Source: Artemia franciscana
Taxonomy: Eukaryota; Arthropoda; Branchiopoda; Anostraca; Artemiidae
Direction of reading: 5' to 3'
DNA length: 64,000 bases
Assembly: GCF_032884065.1 (NCBI RefSeq)
Contig: NW_027062765.1
Span: forward strand, 1-64,000
Shown here piece after piece: positions 35,670 through 48,060 of this stretch (position 1 is its first letter; each line of letters starts with the position of its first letter). Both the position numbers and the translations under genes were made by a program. The notes under the pieces are model-generated. The model was not told the origin of the DNA. It did no database searches and worked only from the letters and a program-made list of their open reading frames with translations.

Positions 35670-37386
35670 ATCAAACAGTTCGTGGTAACGAACTGTAGTA
35701 AGGAGCGACCCGGCTCAATAGTAAAAGAAACTCTAAAAAAAGGGATTTTGATGCTAAAAAATACATAAAAAGAATTGAATTTTCATGTTGATTCTAATTA
35801 TATAAATTTCATTAAATTTAATCTGTCATCAAAAGTTACGAGCCTGGGAAAATTTGCCTTATTTTGGAAAATAGGGGGAACATCCCCTAAAAGTCATAGA
35901 ATCTTAACGAAAATCACACCATCGCATACGGCGTATCAGAGAACCCTATAGAAGAATTTTCAATGGAATTTCGTATTTTTTGCCAGAAGACAAATCACGG
36001 GTGCGTGTTTATTTGTTTTTTTTTGTTTTGTTTTTTTCCCCAGGGGTCATCGTATCGACCAAGTGGTCCTAGAGTGTTGCAAGAGGGCTCATTCTAACGG
36101 AAATGAAAAGTTATAGTGCCCTTTTTAAGTAACCAAAAAATTGGAGGGTACCTAAGCCACCTCCCACGCTCATTTTTTCCTAAAGTCAATGGATTAAAAT
36201 TTTGAGATAGCCCTTTTGTTCCGCATAGTCAAAAACCATAATAAATATGTCTTTGGGAAAGACTTACTCCCCCACAATCCCTGGGGGAGGGGCTACAAGT
36301 AAAAAACTTTGACTAGTGTTTACATATAGTAATGGTTATTGGGAAGTGTACAGACGTTTTCAGGGGGATTTTTTGGTTTGGGGGTGGGATTGAGGGGAGG
36401 GGGCTATGTGGGAGGATCTTTCCTTCAAGGAATATGTCATGGGGGAAGAAAAGTTCAATGAAAAGGGCGCAGGATTTTCTAGCATTACTATAAAAAAACA
36501 ATGAAAAAACAAACATGAAAAGTTTTTTCAATTGAAAGTAAGGAGTAGCATTGAAAATTAAAACAAACAGAGATTATTACGCATATAAGGGGTTCTAAAA
36601 ATACTTTAGTATAAGGAGCGAGGTATTTAGGAGGAGATAAATACCTCGCTCTTTATGCTCAAGTATTTTTAGTAATTTCAACTATTTATTCTACGGCCTT
36701 TTTAATTCAGGGATCATTCTTAAAGAATTGGGACAAAACTTACGATTTAGTGTAAAGAGCGAGGTATTAACGAGGGAACAAACCCCCTCGTATACATAAT
36801 AAAAATATAAGAATGTAAAAGTTTGTTACGTAGGTTAATTCTTAAGTTACGCATATTTTTTACTAATAAAAACGTTCGTTAAAAATTTAAAGTTCTAGTT
36901 GCCTTTTTAAGTAAGCGAAAAATTGGAGGGCAACTAGGCCTCCTTCCCCACCCCTTATTTCTCAAAATCGTCTGATCAAAACTAAGAGAAAGCCATTTAG
37001 CCAAAAAAAGATTTAATATACAAATTTCATTTTAATAATTTATGTGCGGAGAGCCAAAATCAAACATGCATTAATTCAAAAACGTTCAGGAACTAAAAAA
37101 AAAACAAGTTTTTTAACTGAAAGTAAGGAGCGAGATTAAAACTTAAAACGAACAGAAATTACTCCGTTTATGAAATGGGTTGTCCCCTTCGCAATCCCTC
37201 ACTCTTTACGCTAAAGTTTTACTCTTTGCCACAATTCTACTTTTTAAAACAATTAAAAACTTTAGCGTAAAGAGCAAGGGATTGCGGAGGGTACAACCCA
37301 TTTCATATACGGAGTAATTTCTATTCGTTTTAAGTTTTAATCTCGCTCCTTACTTTCAGTTAAAAAAAACTAGTTTTTTTATTTAA
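35670..37386 (-). mobile_element. Family B element, copy B2
   Basis: A perfect hairpin at 35676-35695 (stem CAGTTCGT/ACGAACTG, loop GGTA) is followed by 'gtagtaaggagcgacc'. The opposite end carries the inverse 'ctcgctccttactttcag' (about 37352-37370) and finishes in 'tttttttatttaat'. The foldback region is 37103-37372. A second inner hairpin surrounds 'gcgaggtatttaggaggagataaatacctcgc' (about 36612-36645). It is non-coding, and the small open frame at 36313-36531 is not conserved as protein. Confidence 0.8.
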
Positions 37387-37645
37387 TCTTGAAGAAAACA
37401 AGCTCCTATTATGTAACAAGTCACATAAGATCGAGTCATCTTCACATGTAAATATTGGAAAATGATAAAAAAAATTACAAGGACTCCCCCGTTTGACTAG
37501 CGGTGTCTAACAAGTTCTGTAACGAATCATCAAAAAAAATCATTTGCATAAGTAAACAATACCCTATTGCTCGAGAAGCAACTACATCTTGAAGAAAAAA
37601 TTTCCCATGACGTAATAAACACCTGCATCTTGAAGAAGTTTCCAA
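37386..37645. repeat. Degenerate ~40-bp minisatellite with 'catcttgaagaa' core
   Basis: The core recurs at about 37386, 37585 and 37624, followed by 'cccatgacgtaataaacacc' type sequence. The left flank of B2 ('ttacttaataagcacctgta', about 35650-35670) belongs to the same minisatellite, so B2 inserted inside it. Confidence 0.6.
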
Positions 37646-38046
37646 AAACAGTGTCCAGACCGAGAGTTTGAGGGGTTGGGCCCCCATTGAGACTGGAACC
37701 CCCCACTAGTTTTTGTTTTAAACACTCATTTTCCAGTTTAATTAGTGAATCCCAGTTCACTAGTTTTTACGTTTTACACCCTCATTTACCAGTATAATTA
37801 TTCTATAACGAAAGATTTTATATTTTGACGTTGTTGCTTCGGCTTTTTTCACCAAGTTTTTATTTGTTTTTTAATGCTTATTGTTAGTCATGTTTTATTA
37901 ATTGATTCTGAAATAAACTCAGAAAATTAATTATTGTTTTCATGTCATCACGCTAATTATGGTCTAATTACCCTACTTTGTTTTATATTTTAATTCTCAA
38001 ATAATACATTTAGTAATTATAAAATTATGGTCATATCAACACATGC

Positions 38047-38366
38047 TTATATTTTCCAAGTCTCCAAGGTCCAGCTTGTTGTCCCCTGGGCATGCATGTA
38101 CACTGGAACTTGCTTTACATTGGAACTATGAGCAACAATTTTGGCTTCATACTGCTGCTTTAAAAAGGACATCAATTCTAAAACTGTCATGCCTAAAACC
38201 TGCCAGACGCATGAATTAGGAACACAAGCTTCCATGATTTGAATCTGACCGGGCTGGAGTAGCGAAAGCTTAGCCTGTAGATCCTTGGACTGTTTTGCAT
38301 TTATCCCATCTAGGTAGCATCTTTTACCACTAAATTCAATCTCAGTGACACGAACAAACATGCCTA
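38047..38366 (-). CDS. Possible host terminal exon, function unknown
   Basis: A clean 104-codon frame on the minus strand, starting MFVRVTEIEFSGKRC and ending SWTLETWKI-stop. It lies in non-repeat sequence between B2 and a family A element. Directly upstream is a good 3' splice acceptor (tttttattatag, ending about 38363), so it may be the last exon of a host gene whose first Met here is not the true start. The composition is globular, with a VWQVLGMTVLELMSFLKQQY helix-like region. I recognise no domain. Chance ORF or eroded transposon gene are the alternatives. Confidence 0.4.
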
Positions 38367-38455
38367 TAATAAAAATAATTCAAACTGGTAAATTTTAACA
38401 AGATTATTGCCCAAATGGCTGGATTATAAAACATTTTCTGGAAAGTTAATTTCAA

Positions 38456-41224
38456 CAAGAGCTAAGAGCTCATATGGCACTTATGACGAGGCCAGAAGAG
38501 CCAAGAGCTCATATGGCATGAGCTTTAGCAAAATTTTAAGAACCAATGGATTGATTTAAAAGGAAAATCAGAGGCTTAGTACCGGTCGGATTTAAAATAA
38601 GAGCTCTCAGACACAAGGTGACGAGACCTTGACGAGGTCTTGTCAGACCTTTACGAGGTCTGAGATTAACAAGGGGGAGCATTCCCTCACATAAGTAACA
38701 AAACTATACAAATGTAGAAGTTTTTTACGTAAGTTAATTTGTGAGTTACATATATTTATTACTAATAACAAGAGCTAAGAGCTCATATGGCACTTGTGAC
38801 GAGGCAAGAAGAGCTAAGAGCCGAGAGATCATATGGTATGAGCTCTAACAAAATTCTATGAATCAATAGATTGATTTAAAAAGGAAAATAAGAGGCTTAA
38901 TGCCGGTCAGGATTTAAAATAAGAGCTCTGAGTCACGACGTCCTTGTAAATATCAAAATTCATTAAGATCCGATCACCCACTCGTAAGTTATAAATACCT
39001 AATTTCTTCTAATTTTTCCTCTCCCTTTAGCCCCCCAGATGGTCAAATCTGGGAAAACGACTTTATCAAGTCAAATTGTGCAGCTCCCTGACACGCCCAC
39101 GAATTTTCATCGTCCTAGCACGTCCAGAAACACCAAACTCGCCAAATCACTGAACCCCTCCCCCCAACTCCCCCAAAGAGAGCGAATCTAATACGATTCT
39201 GTCAATCACGTATCAAGGACATTTGCTTATTCTATCCAACAAGCTTCATTCCGATTCCTCCACTCCAAGTGTTTTCCAAGATTACCCCCTCCAACTCCCC
39301 CAATGTCAAAAGATCTGGTAGGGATTTGAAATAAGAGCTCTAAGACATGAATTCCTACTAAATATCAAATTTCATTAAGATCCAATCACCTATTCGTAAG
39401 ATAAAAATACCCCAATTTTCACGTTTTCCAAGAATTCCGGTTTCCCCCTCCAACTTCCCCCAATGTCACAGGATCAGGTCAGAATTTAAAATTAGAGCTT
39501 TAAAGCACAAGATCCTTCTAAATATCAAATTTCATTAAGATCTGGTCACCCTTTCGCAAGTTACAAATACCTCAATTTTCAAAATTACACCCTTCCCCCA
39601 ACTCCCCCAAAGAGAGCAGATCTGGTCCGGTTATGTCAGTCAGGTATCTTAAACAGGTTTCTATTCTTCCCATCCAGTTTCATCCTGATCTCACCGCTTT
39701 AAGTATATTCTACGATTTCCGGTCCCCCAAACTGCCCCCCCTCCCCAATTACAAATGACCCGGTTGAGATTTAAAATAAGAGATCTGGATTACGAGGTCC
39801 TTCTAAATATGAAGTTTCATGAAAATCCGATCACTCCTTCGTAAGTTAAAAATACGTCATTTTTTCTTATTTTTCAGAATCAACCCCCCCTCCCCTATAG
39901 AGCGGAACCATTCAAATTATGTAAATCAGGTCTCTGAGACTTCTGCTTATTTTTCCCACCAAGTTTCATCCCGATCCCTCAAATCTAAGCGTTTTCCATG
40001 ACTTTAGGTTTTCCCACTCCAAAATCCCCCCAATATCACCAGATCCGGTCGGGATTTAAAATAAGAGCCTTGAGACACAATATCCTTCTAAATATTTAAT
40101 TTCGCTGAGATCCGATCATTCGTTCGTAAGTTAAAAATACCTCATTTTTTCTAATTTTTCAGAATTAACCCCCCTCCCAACAACCCCAAAGAGAGCGGAT
40201 CCGTTCCGGTTATTTCAATCATGTATCTAGGACTTGTGCTTGTTTTTACTACCAAGTTTCATCCCGATCCCTCTTCTCTAAGTGTTTTCCAAGTTTTAAC
40301 GCTTCCCCCTCCCAACTCCCCCCAATGTCACAAGATCCGGTCGGGATTTAAAATAAGAGCTCTGAGACACGATATCCTTCTAAATATCAAATTTCATTGA
40401 GATCTAATCACCCGTTCGTAAATTAAAAATACCTCATTTTTTCTAATTTTTCAGAATTAACCCCCCCCCCCCCCCCCAACTACCCCAAAGAGAGCGGATC
40501 TGTTCCAGTTATGTCAATCATGTATCTAGGACTTGAGTTTACTTTTCCCACAAAGTTTCATCCCGATCCCTCCACTCTAAGTGTTTTCCAAGTTTTAGGT
40601 TTCCCCCTCCAACCCCCCCCCCAAACGTCACAAGATTCGGTCGGGATTTTAAATTAGAGCTCTGAGACACTATATACCTCTAAATATCAAATTTCATTGA
40701 GATCAGATTACCCGTTCGTAAGTTAAAAATACCTCATTTTTTCTATTTTTTAGAATTAACCCCCCTCCCCCAACTACCCCAAAGAGAAAGGATCCGTTCT
40801 TGTTATGTCAATCATGTATCTAGGACTTGTGCTTATTTTTCCCATCAAGTTTCATCCCAATCCCTCCACTCTAAGTGTTTTCCAAGATTTTAGGTGTTTC
40901 CCTCTTCCAACTCCTCCCAATGTCACCAGATCCGGTCGGGATTTTAAATAGTAGCTTTGAGACACGATATCCTTCCAAACATTAAATTTCACTAAGATCT
41001 GATCAACTGTTCGTAAGATAAAAATACTTCATTTTTTCTACTCTGTCCGAATTTACGGGCCCCCAGCCCTCCCCCAGATGGTCAAATCGGGAAAACGACT
41101 ATTTCTAATTTAATCTGGTCCGGTCCCTGATACGCCTGCCAAATTTCATCGTCCTAGCTTACCTGGAAGTGACTAAAGTAGCAAAACCGGGACCGACAGA
41201 CCGACAGAATTTGCGATTGCTGCA
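38456..41224 (+). mobile_element. Family A element A3/A4, with a B-derived insert and 3' end cut by a LINE
   Basis: A first 5' end at 38456 ('caagagctaagagctcatat') runs for about 190 bp. A piece resembling internal family B sequence ('tttacgtaagttaatttgtg', about 38646-38762) follows, then a second complete 5' end at about 38768. Array units follow with 'cgttcgtaagtt' landmarks about 287 bp apart, including a shorter ~158-bp unit near 39384-39541 as in other copies. The (GACC)(GACA) block and 'gaatttgcgattgct' appear at 41190-41222, where the minus-strand LINE begins. The likely missing tail 'aagtgccataaaaacg' is seen again at 45363-45378. Confidence 0.8.
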
Positions 41225-44116
41225 TAGAATAGAATATGATTTATTGGCTAAAATAGCACACAAGCTAGCATAAGCACGTCAGAACAATTATAATAACAAT
41301 GATAAAATAAATATTAAGGGATAAACATAGTTACAAAGTTAAATCATTTATTATAATGCGAAACAAAATAGGGAACGAAAGAGTTTTTGTACCTCATTGT
41401 CAACATTTGGGGACACAAGTCAAGTTGAGTATTTGGAGCTCTACGAGTATTAAGTCTTGTATTGGGAAGGATTGGGGGGTTTTCTTTGCAGGGGGGAAGA
41501 AGACGTCGATGATAGTCAGAACTAAGGCACTTGTGCCCGAAGTTCATGGTAAGGAAGTGACGTCGTGATTCCAATGTAGTGAGTTCAAGTCTAGCCAAAC
41601 CTTCATCATAAGTAGTATAGGACGTCCCCAATATAATTTTTATAGCTCTCTTTTGAATGCTTTCAATTTTAGAACATTGGGATTTGGTCAGTCCAGGGTG
41701 CCAGACAGGGCAAGCATATTCAAGACAAGGTCTTATATAAGAACAATAAATTATTTTAAGGTTATGGATTGATATGGAGAACCGTTTAAGAAGGGAGAAA
41801 AATCTAAGGAGAAAACCACCTGTTTTAAATAAGTGAAAAGAGTGAGATTTCCATTTAAGGTCATTGTCCAAGTGCACACCAAGTAGCTTAACCATGTTTA
41901 AATTTGGGATGCAAAGGTAATTATTGATTGGGGGTATATTTTTTAAAAAGGAGAATAGCATTAAACTGCTCTTCGGTATGCTCAGATTGAGTTTAACATT
42001 GGCAAGATCATTCTTTAAGTTGTTAATGAGTGAGTCAAGTTTAACGCCAAAAGTGTTTGAGGTTTGACAAAGGTTAAGTAATGTCAAATCATCCGCAAAT
42101 TTAAAAGTGTTGTCAAAGTTTGGTAAAACATTGTTAAAAACAATTAAGAATGCTAAAGGACCCAATTTAGTCCCTTGGGTCGCTCCACAGGAAATCGAGG
42201 TAAAACCTGATGAATCTCCGTTAGGGAGGACTACACATTGCTCACGACCAGATAAAAAACTAGCTACTATACGTAAAACAAAATCTCTGACACCTAAAGC
42301 CCTTGCATTATCAATAACTGTCTGATGATCCAAGTTGTCAAAGGCTTTACTAATATCAGCAAAAACAGCCTCAACGTAGGAACTGCTCAAGATGTTTGAA
42401 AACAGTGTCAAGTATATAACATAAACAATGGGTGGTGCTATGATTCGGCCTAAAGCCAAAGTGATTTGGGTTAGTTTTAATAAAACTTTCAAAAATTTTA
42501 GAGAAAATAGAGGTTTTTGATATTGGTCTTAAGTCAGAGGGGACTTTTGGGGTCTTGTTTTTTGGTATAGGTGATATAATAGTTCGTTTAAACACATTGG
42601 AAAAATACCATCTACAAAACATTGGTTAAAAATTGCAGTTAGAGGTACACTTAAATAATGGGCACATTTCACAATCAATTTGGTAGGGATATCACCTGGG
42701 TATACTGACTTATTTGTATCAAGATTTTCGAGTTTAAGCTGGGTCTGATGTATTCCAATCACAGGAATGTCACTCACTGCACTGTTGGCCGGCATATTTT
42801 GGAGTGGCGGGTGAGTTTTACAAGTTGAAGTAAAATAATCATTTATGATGTCTGCACTCACTGGGTTGCCATTACTATCCAGTAAGAGAAACTTAGAAGA
42901 GACCTTTCCCATGAGACCTTGGATACATTTGTGGAAATTCTTAGGGTTAGAATACAGTAACTTATTGAGCACGTGAGCACCATGCTCTTTTCTTGCTTTA
43001 CGAATTTTACTAATAACAATGTTTCAAAGTTTTCGAGATTCCTGGAAAATTCCTTCCTTAAAGAGTCTATCACGTTCATTTATTAGGCACAAATTTTAAA
43101 ATTTATTAGGCACAATCCATGGTTTACAATTGGATTTGTAATTGACCTTTTTCACTGGAAAGTATAACTGGTCACAGTTATACATATAACTTGTGCCACA
43201 GTATAACTGGAAAAGTTCAGCTGAAAACTTAGAAGCCATTTCATCACCATTGGTAAGACATAGGATATTGGCCAAGGATTTGGAGCTAAGTTTTACTTTG
43301 AAATGGGCAATCTTCTCGTCAGTAATGAGTCTATATGAATAACTGATCAATGGTTTAGGGGGAAAGGATGATAAAGGGGTCCAAAAGATGCATAGATGGT
43401 CACTTGCCCCTAATGGAGGGGCTATTTTCGGGGCACAGTAGTAATCTTCAATGTTGGTAAAAATCAAGTCTAGGGTTTTATCACTGCGTGTAGGTGACTT
43501 GACTACCTGGTCAAGACTAAGAGCAGCGCTAAGCCACTTTTGGTCAAGCTCATTAAAATTACCACATAATGTAATTGCAGCATAGGGGTACTTGTGGCGA
43601 ATTCTGTCAGTATAAAGTTGCAGATATTCCGTCAGCTCCTTCTTAAATGCACTACGGGGAGGGTAATAAATAATACAAAAAATCATGCAAGATACGTCTT
43701 TTGGGAGGTTTTTGGGTCTGGTCCAGAGCCATAAAACTTCAGTTTTGGAGTTGATCTCTATTTCAGAAAATGATAGAATCCGATTTGGGAGGTGACACTT
43801 ACAAAAAAAAAGCAACTCCTCCACCATGAGATAGAGGAATACCATCTTTGTCCAATCTGGCCTTAAAATGGGAGTCATAATTAGGAATCGAGCAAGAATC
43901 TTCTGTAGCAGACCATGTTTCTGTAAGGCAAGCAATATCAATCTGGTTTTTGCCAAGAATAATTTGTAGTTCCTCCATTTTATTTACTAGTGACCTTACA
44001 TTCGCAAGAAGGATTCTAGGAAATGAGTAGGAGTGACGTATCGTACCAGGGTTATTGGCAAACACTTTCCTAGCCGGGTTTACTTTCCCTTTGTCAGCAA
44101 TAGAGCTGCCGCTCAT
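41225..44116 (-). pseudogene. CR1/L2-group LINE ORF2 (endonuclease and RT), broken
   Basis: Endonuclease: DIACLTETW (about 43940), then after a frameshift GNFNELD where GDFN is usual (about 43560), KTLDLIFTN (about 43480) and an intact ASDH (about 43410). Reverse transcriptase: DTNKSVYPGDIPTKLI, KRTIISPIPKNKT and FGFRPNHST around 42720-42450, then the long frame 42492-41344 with VFADISKAFDNLDH (motif A), GATQGTKLGPLAF (motif B), an intact FADD (42088-42099), LLGVHLDNDLKWKSH and a KIESIQKRAIKIILG thumb block. At least three frameshifts separate the blocks. The 3' UTR ends near 41225 in short 'tattc' repeats, inside the tail of family A element A3/A4. Confidence 0.85.
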
Positions 44117-44253
44117 GGTCTTATGCTCAATTAGTTTTTTGGTCCTCTTGAGAGAGGCTCACTAATACTACCAGCTGTTCTAAACCGTTTGGGTGCATCA
44201 TTGCGAAAGAATGTTTGTAGGCTTTTTCTTTTCACATAAGACATTTGCACAAT

Positions 44254-44927
44254 CTATCTTTTCAGAGCAATTTCTGATTCTGGCAGCTGAATTAGAAGGG
44301 GCTGGCATCTTGAAACAGAGTTCTGAGTAGTTGGTTTTTTCTCCCCCAGCCTGGTTACCTTTAATATTGTTGGCACTGGAAGTTGAAGCTGGTTTTGAAT
44401 TATTTGCTTCACTTGAGTTACATCACCAACTCCTTCTCGTTCCGGTAAATTTTTTACAATAATATTCATTTTTCTCCGTTGTGCTTCATGATGGCAGAAG
44501 GTTTCTTCCCTTACAATTTCTCGTATCACATCAGTCTGCTGGGAAGTCTGGGTGTATTTTTTTCAATTTTCTGCAGCCGAGAGTTAAGGTCCAGAAATGT
44601 ACCATCTACATATTTCTGCATTTCTTCATAGCTAGGCTTCTGGGCAAGCTCAGTTCGTAGCAGAGCTATTTCAGATGAAATCTGTCGGACTGAAATATCA
44701 AATCTTGTAATCAAATCATACAGCACCTGGGACTCAGCAGAGAGTTTGGGTATCGGTCTACCAGGTGAAGTAGAAGGGGGGTTTGGGTCCTTTCTCGAAT
44801 CAACTGGGTTCCCATTCACTGTCTGGTGTGATGTGGTGCTATTTGAGGGATTTTTGCCCCTGTTTGTAGCACTGAAGGCTGGACTGTAAGAATTTGTTGC
44901 TTGCCTGATTCTGGTTGTTCGGGTCAT
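44254..44927 (-). pseudogene. LINE ORF1 (coiled-coil RNA-binding type)
   Basis: The first part (44927-44526) starts MTRTTRIRQATNSYSPAF and has a Ser/Pro/Asn-rich head, then a coiled-coil-like stretch (DISVRQISSEIALLRTELAQ). A frameshift follows, and the second part (44529-44254) includes REETFCHHEAQRRKMNIIVK, NLPEREGVGD and a compact domain ending in IALKR. This arrangement of coiled coil plus small nucleic-acid-binding domain is usual for ORF1 of CR1/L2-group LINEs. ORF2 of the same element starts about 140 bp downstream. One frameshift means it is not functional as it stands. Confidence 0.65.
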
Positions 44928-45359
44928 TTTTATAATTTACTTCGTTAGAGTTTAACAAGAAAAAGGACAATATAATGAGTACAGTAAACTAGCCTTTGTT
45001 TCTTGGTTTTATAAGATAGACAAGACAAGACTTTCCTCTATCAGAGTAAAAACAATATTAGTTGTAGATATGGATCTGATCAAGATAATCTTGACTTCTT
45101 CTTTACTTCTTAACACCTTTCTATTCACCTCTCACCTTTATCGTAATATAATTGTCTATAATATCAGAAATTATAATTATTTTCGCAACTACTTAATCCT
45201 GACCTACATGATATATAAGCCATGAAAATATCAATAAGAGAATTCACAGTTCCCAAGGGAATTTTTACTCGAGTTTCAAAATAATCCGCTTATTTATATT
45301 TCATTTGGTCACTGAATTAATTATTATGAATATATTGGCTACGGGTCAGGTAGTGGGTC

Positions 45360-45885
45360 AGGAAGTGCCATAAAAACGTTCGTAAAAAAGTTCTAGTTGC
45401 ATTTTGAAGTAACCAAACATTGTAGGACAACTAGGCCTCTTCCCCCACCCCTTTTCTTATATCACAATTGTCCAATCAAAACTATGAGAAAGCAAATTAG
45501 CCAAAAAAAATAAATATGCGAATTTCGTTTTAACTATTCATGTGCGGCGAGCCAAAATCAAAACATACATGAATTCAAAAAGTTCAGAAATTAAATAAAA
45601 AAGACAAGTTTTTTCAACTGAAAGTAAGGAGCGACATTAAAACTTAAAACGAGCAGAAAGTATTCCATGTATGAAAGGGGCTGTCCCCTCCTTAATGTAC
45701 CTCTCTTTCACTAAAGTTTTTTATTGTTTTAAAAAGTAGAACTGTGACAAAGAGTCAAACTTTAGTGTAAAGAGCGGGACGTTGAGGAGGGGACATCCCC
45801 TTTCATATACGGAATTATTTCTGTTCGTTTTAAATTTTAATGTCGTTCCTTATTTTCATTTTGTAAAAACTTGTTTTTTATATTT
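45360..45885 (-). mobile_element. Family B element, 3'-less partial copy B3
   Basis: Contains only the inner segment and the foldback (about 45606-45873, arms with 'gtaaggagcgacattaaaac' and its inverse). The hairpin end is missing. The left border is at 'gccataaaaacgttcg', a sequence that also fits the end of a family A element. Confidence 0.7.
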
Positions 45886-46437
45886 ATATTAGGATAAAAA
45901 CAATGAGCAACAATGTTCACTCTACACTTTTGAATCATTAATTAACTTAACTCTAAAATTGTCTAGCATAAATCCTAGTCCCTAGATAATACTGACTGAA
46001 ATATTCATTGAACAAAATGCATCTTCAATGTTTTAAATTTTTAATTTAGTACGTCAAAAAACTATTTAGACGTCAAAATAAAAAATCAGTATATGTATAT
46101 AAACATATTTTTTAGTAAAGTGTAAATTATGTTCTTGTCTTCGGAATGTATGGGTGGTGTTAGCCCTTATCAAGTAATTTCTGCTTGTTTTGAGTTTCAC
46201 TCGGTTATTTATTGTAAGTTCTGTTCGTTTTGAATTTCATTTACTTATTGTTGGTGCTCTGTGGTAGATTTGCGCTTGGAAGATTATTTAACTTTATTGT
46301 TGCAAATTTTTATTATAATGGAGTTCTTTACTTCACTTTAAAAAAGTTTATAGGAAAAGTTTTTTTTAATTGATTTCTGTTCCTTTGTTATTGACATAAA
46401 CTTTTTCATGGAAAAACAAAGAATGTTTTAAAACTTA
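45886..46437. other. AT-rich sequence between B copies
   Basis: I see no gene or repeat here beyond simple AT richness. Confidence 0.5.
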
Positions 46438-48060
46438 TTTCAGACAGTTCGTGGTAAGGAACTGTAAAAAGGGAGCGACCCGGCTCAATAGTAACCAAAA
46501 CTCCAAAAAACAGAATTTTTATATTAATAGAAACATCAAAAGAATTGCATTTTGAAGGTGATTTTAAATATATAAGTTTCATTAATTTTAGACTTACCCA
46601 TCAAAAGTTAAGAGCCTGGGAAAATGTGCCTTATTTTTGAAAATAGGGGGAAAAACCCCTTAAAAGTCACAGAATCTTAACGAAAATCACACCATCAGAT
46701 TCAGCGTGTCAGAGAACACTACAGTAGAAGTTTCAAGCTCCTATCTACAAAAATGTGGAATTGCATTTTTTGCCTTAAGACAGATCATGGATGCGTATTT
46801 ATTTTTTTTTCAAGGGTGATCGTATCAACCCAGGGGTCCTAGAATGTCGTAAGGGGGCTCATTCTAACGAAAACTGAAAGCTCTAGTGCCCTTTTAAGTG
46901 ACAAAAATATTGGAGGGCACCTAGGCGCCCTCCAACGCTCAATTTTTTCCCAAGGTCACCGGATCAAAATTTTGAGATAACCAAATAACTATGTCTTTGG
47001 GGACGACTAACTCCCCCATAGTCCCGTTGGAGGGGCTGCAAGTTACAACCCTAAACCAGCGTTTACATATAGTAATGGTTATCGGTAAGTGTAAAGACGC
47101 TTTCAGGGGAATATTTTTGGCTAGGGGAGGAATTGAGGGGAGGGTAATGCGGGGGAAACGTTCCATAGAGGAATTTGTCATGGGGAAAGAAAATTTCCAT
47201 GAAGGGGGCGCAGGATTTCTTAGCATGTTTTAAAAGAACAATGAAAAAATAAATATGAAAAAGTTTTTTCAACTGAAAGTAAGGAACAGCATTAAAACTT
47301 AACACGGAGGAGTCCACCTCCTCCTAATACCTCGCTCTTTACGCTAAAGTGATTTTATTAGTTTCAACTATTTATTCTACGTCCTTTGTGATTCAGGGGT
47401 CATTCTTAAGGAATCGGGACAAAATTTAAGCTTTTGTGTAAAGAGCAAGGTATTGCCGAGGGGGAAACCCCCTCATATACGTGATAAAAACATACGAATA
47501 TAGAAGCTCGTTACGTAAGTTAATTCGTAAGTTACAAATATTTTTACTAATAGAAATGTTCCTAACAAATTAAAAGTTTTAGATGGCTTTTAAATAGTAT
47601 TTAGACCTACTCCCTCGCTCCTTTTTTTTCAAAATCATCCGATCAAAATTATAAGAAAGCCATTTAGCCATAAAAATAAATCAATATGCAAATTTCATTT
47701 TAATTATTCATGTGCGAACAGCCAAAATCAAAACATGCATTCATTCAAAAACGTTCAAAAATTAAATTAAAAAAATAGTTTTTTTTTTTTAACTGAAAAT
47801 AAGGATTGATATTAAAACTTAAAACGAGCAGAAATTACTCCGTATATGAAAGGGAGTGTTCCCTCCTCAACGCCCCGGTCTTTACGCTAAATTTTTTTAC
47901 TGTTTTAAAAAGTAGAGTTGAGAGACAGAGTCAAACCTTAGCGTAAAGAGGGAGGCGTTGAGGAGGGAACAGCCCCTTTCATATACGGAGTAATTTCTGT
48001 TCGTTTTAGGTTTTAATATCGTTCCTTACTTTCAGCTATAAAAACTTGTTTTTTTATTAT
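46438..48060 (-). mobile_element. Family B element, copy B4
   Basis: A hairpin at 46445-46464 (CAGTTCGT, GGTA, AGGAACTG) has one mismatch in the stem. It is followed by the 'agggagcgaccc' motif and the standard internal sequence. The foldback lies at about 47777-48051 and the end is 'ttttttattatttaatat'. It is oriented like B1 and B2. Confidence 0.8.

Noticed and set aside
36313-36531. Minus-strand open frames inside family B (also at 46939-47317)
   Set aside because: They fall in the non-coding part of B copies, and the frame is not preserved in all copies.
38047-38361. Assigning the clean 104-codon frame to Polinton or LINE
   Set aside because: No motif supports either, so it is kept as an unknown possible exon.
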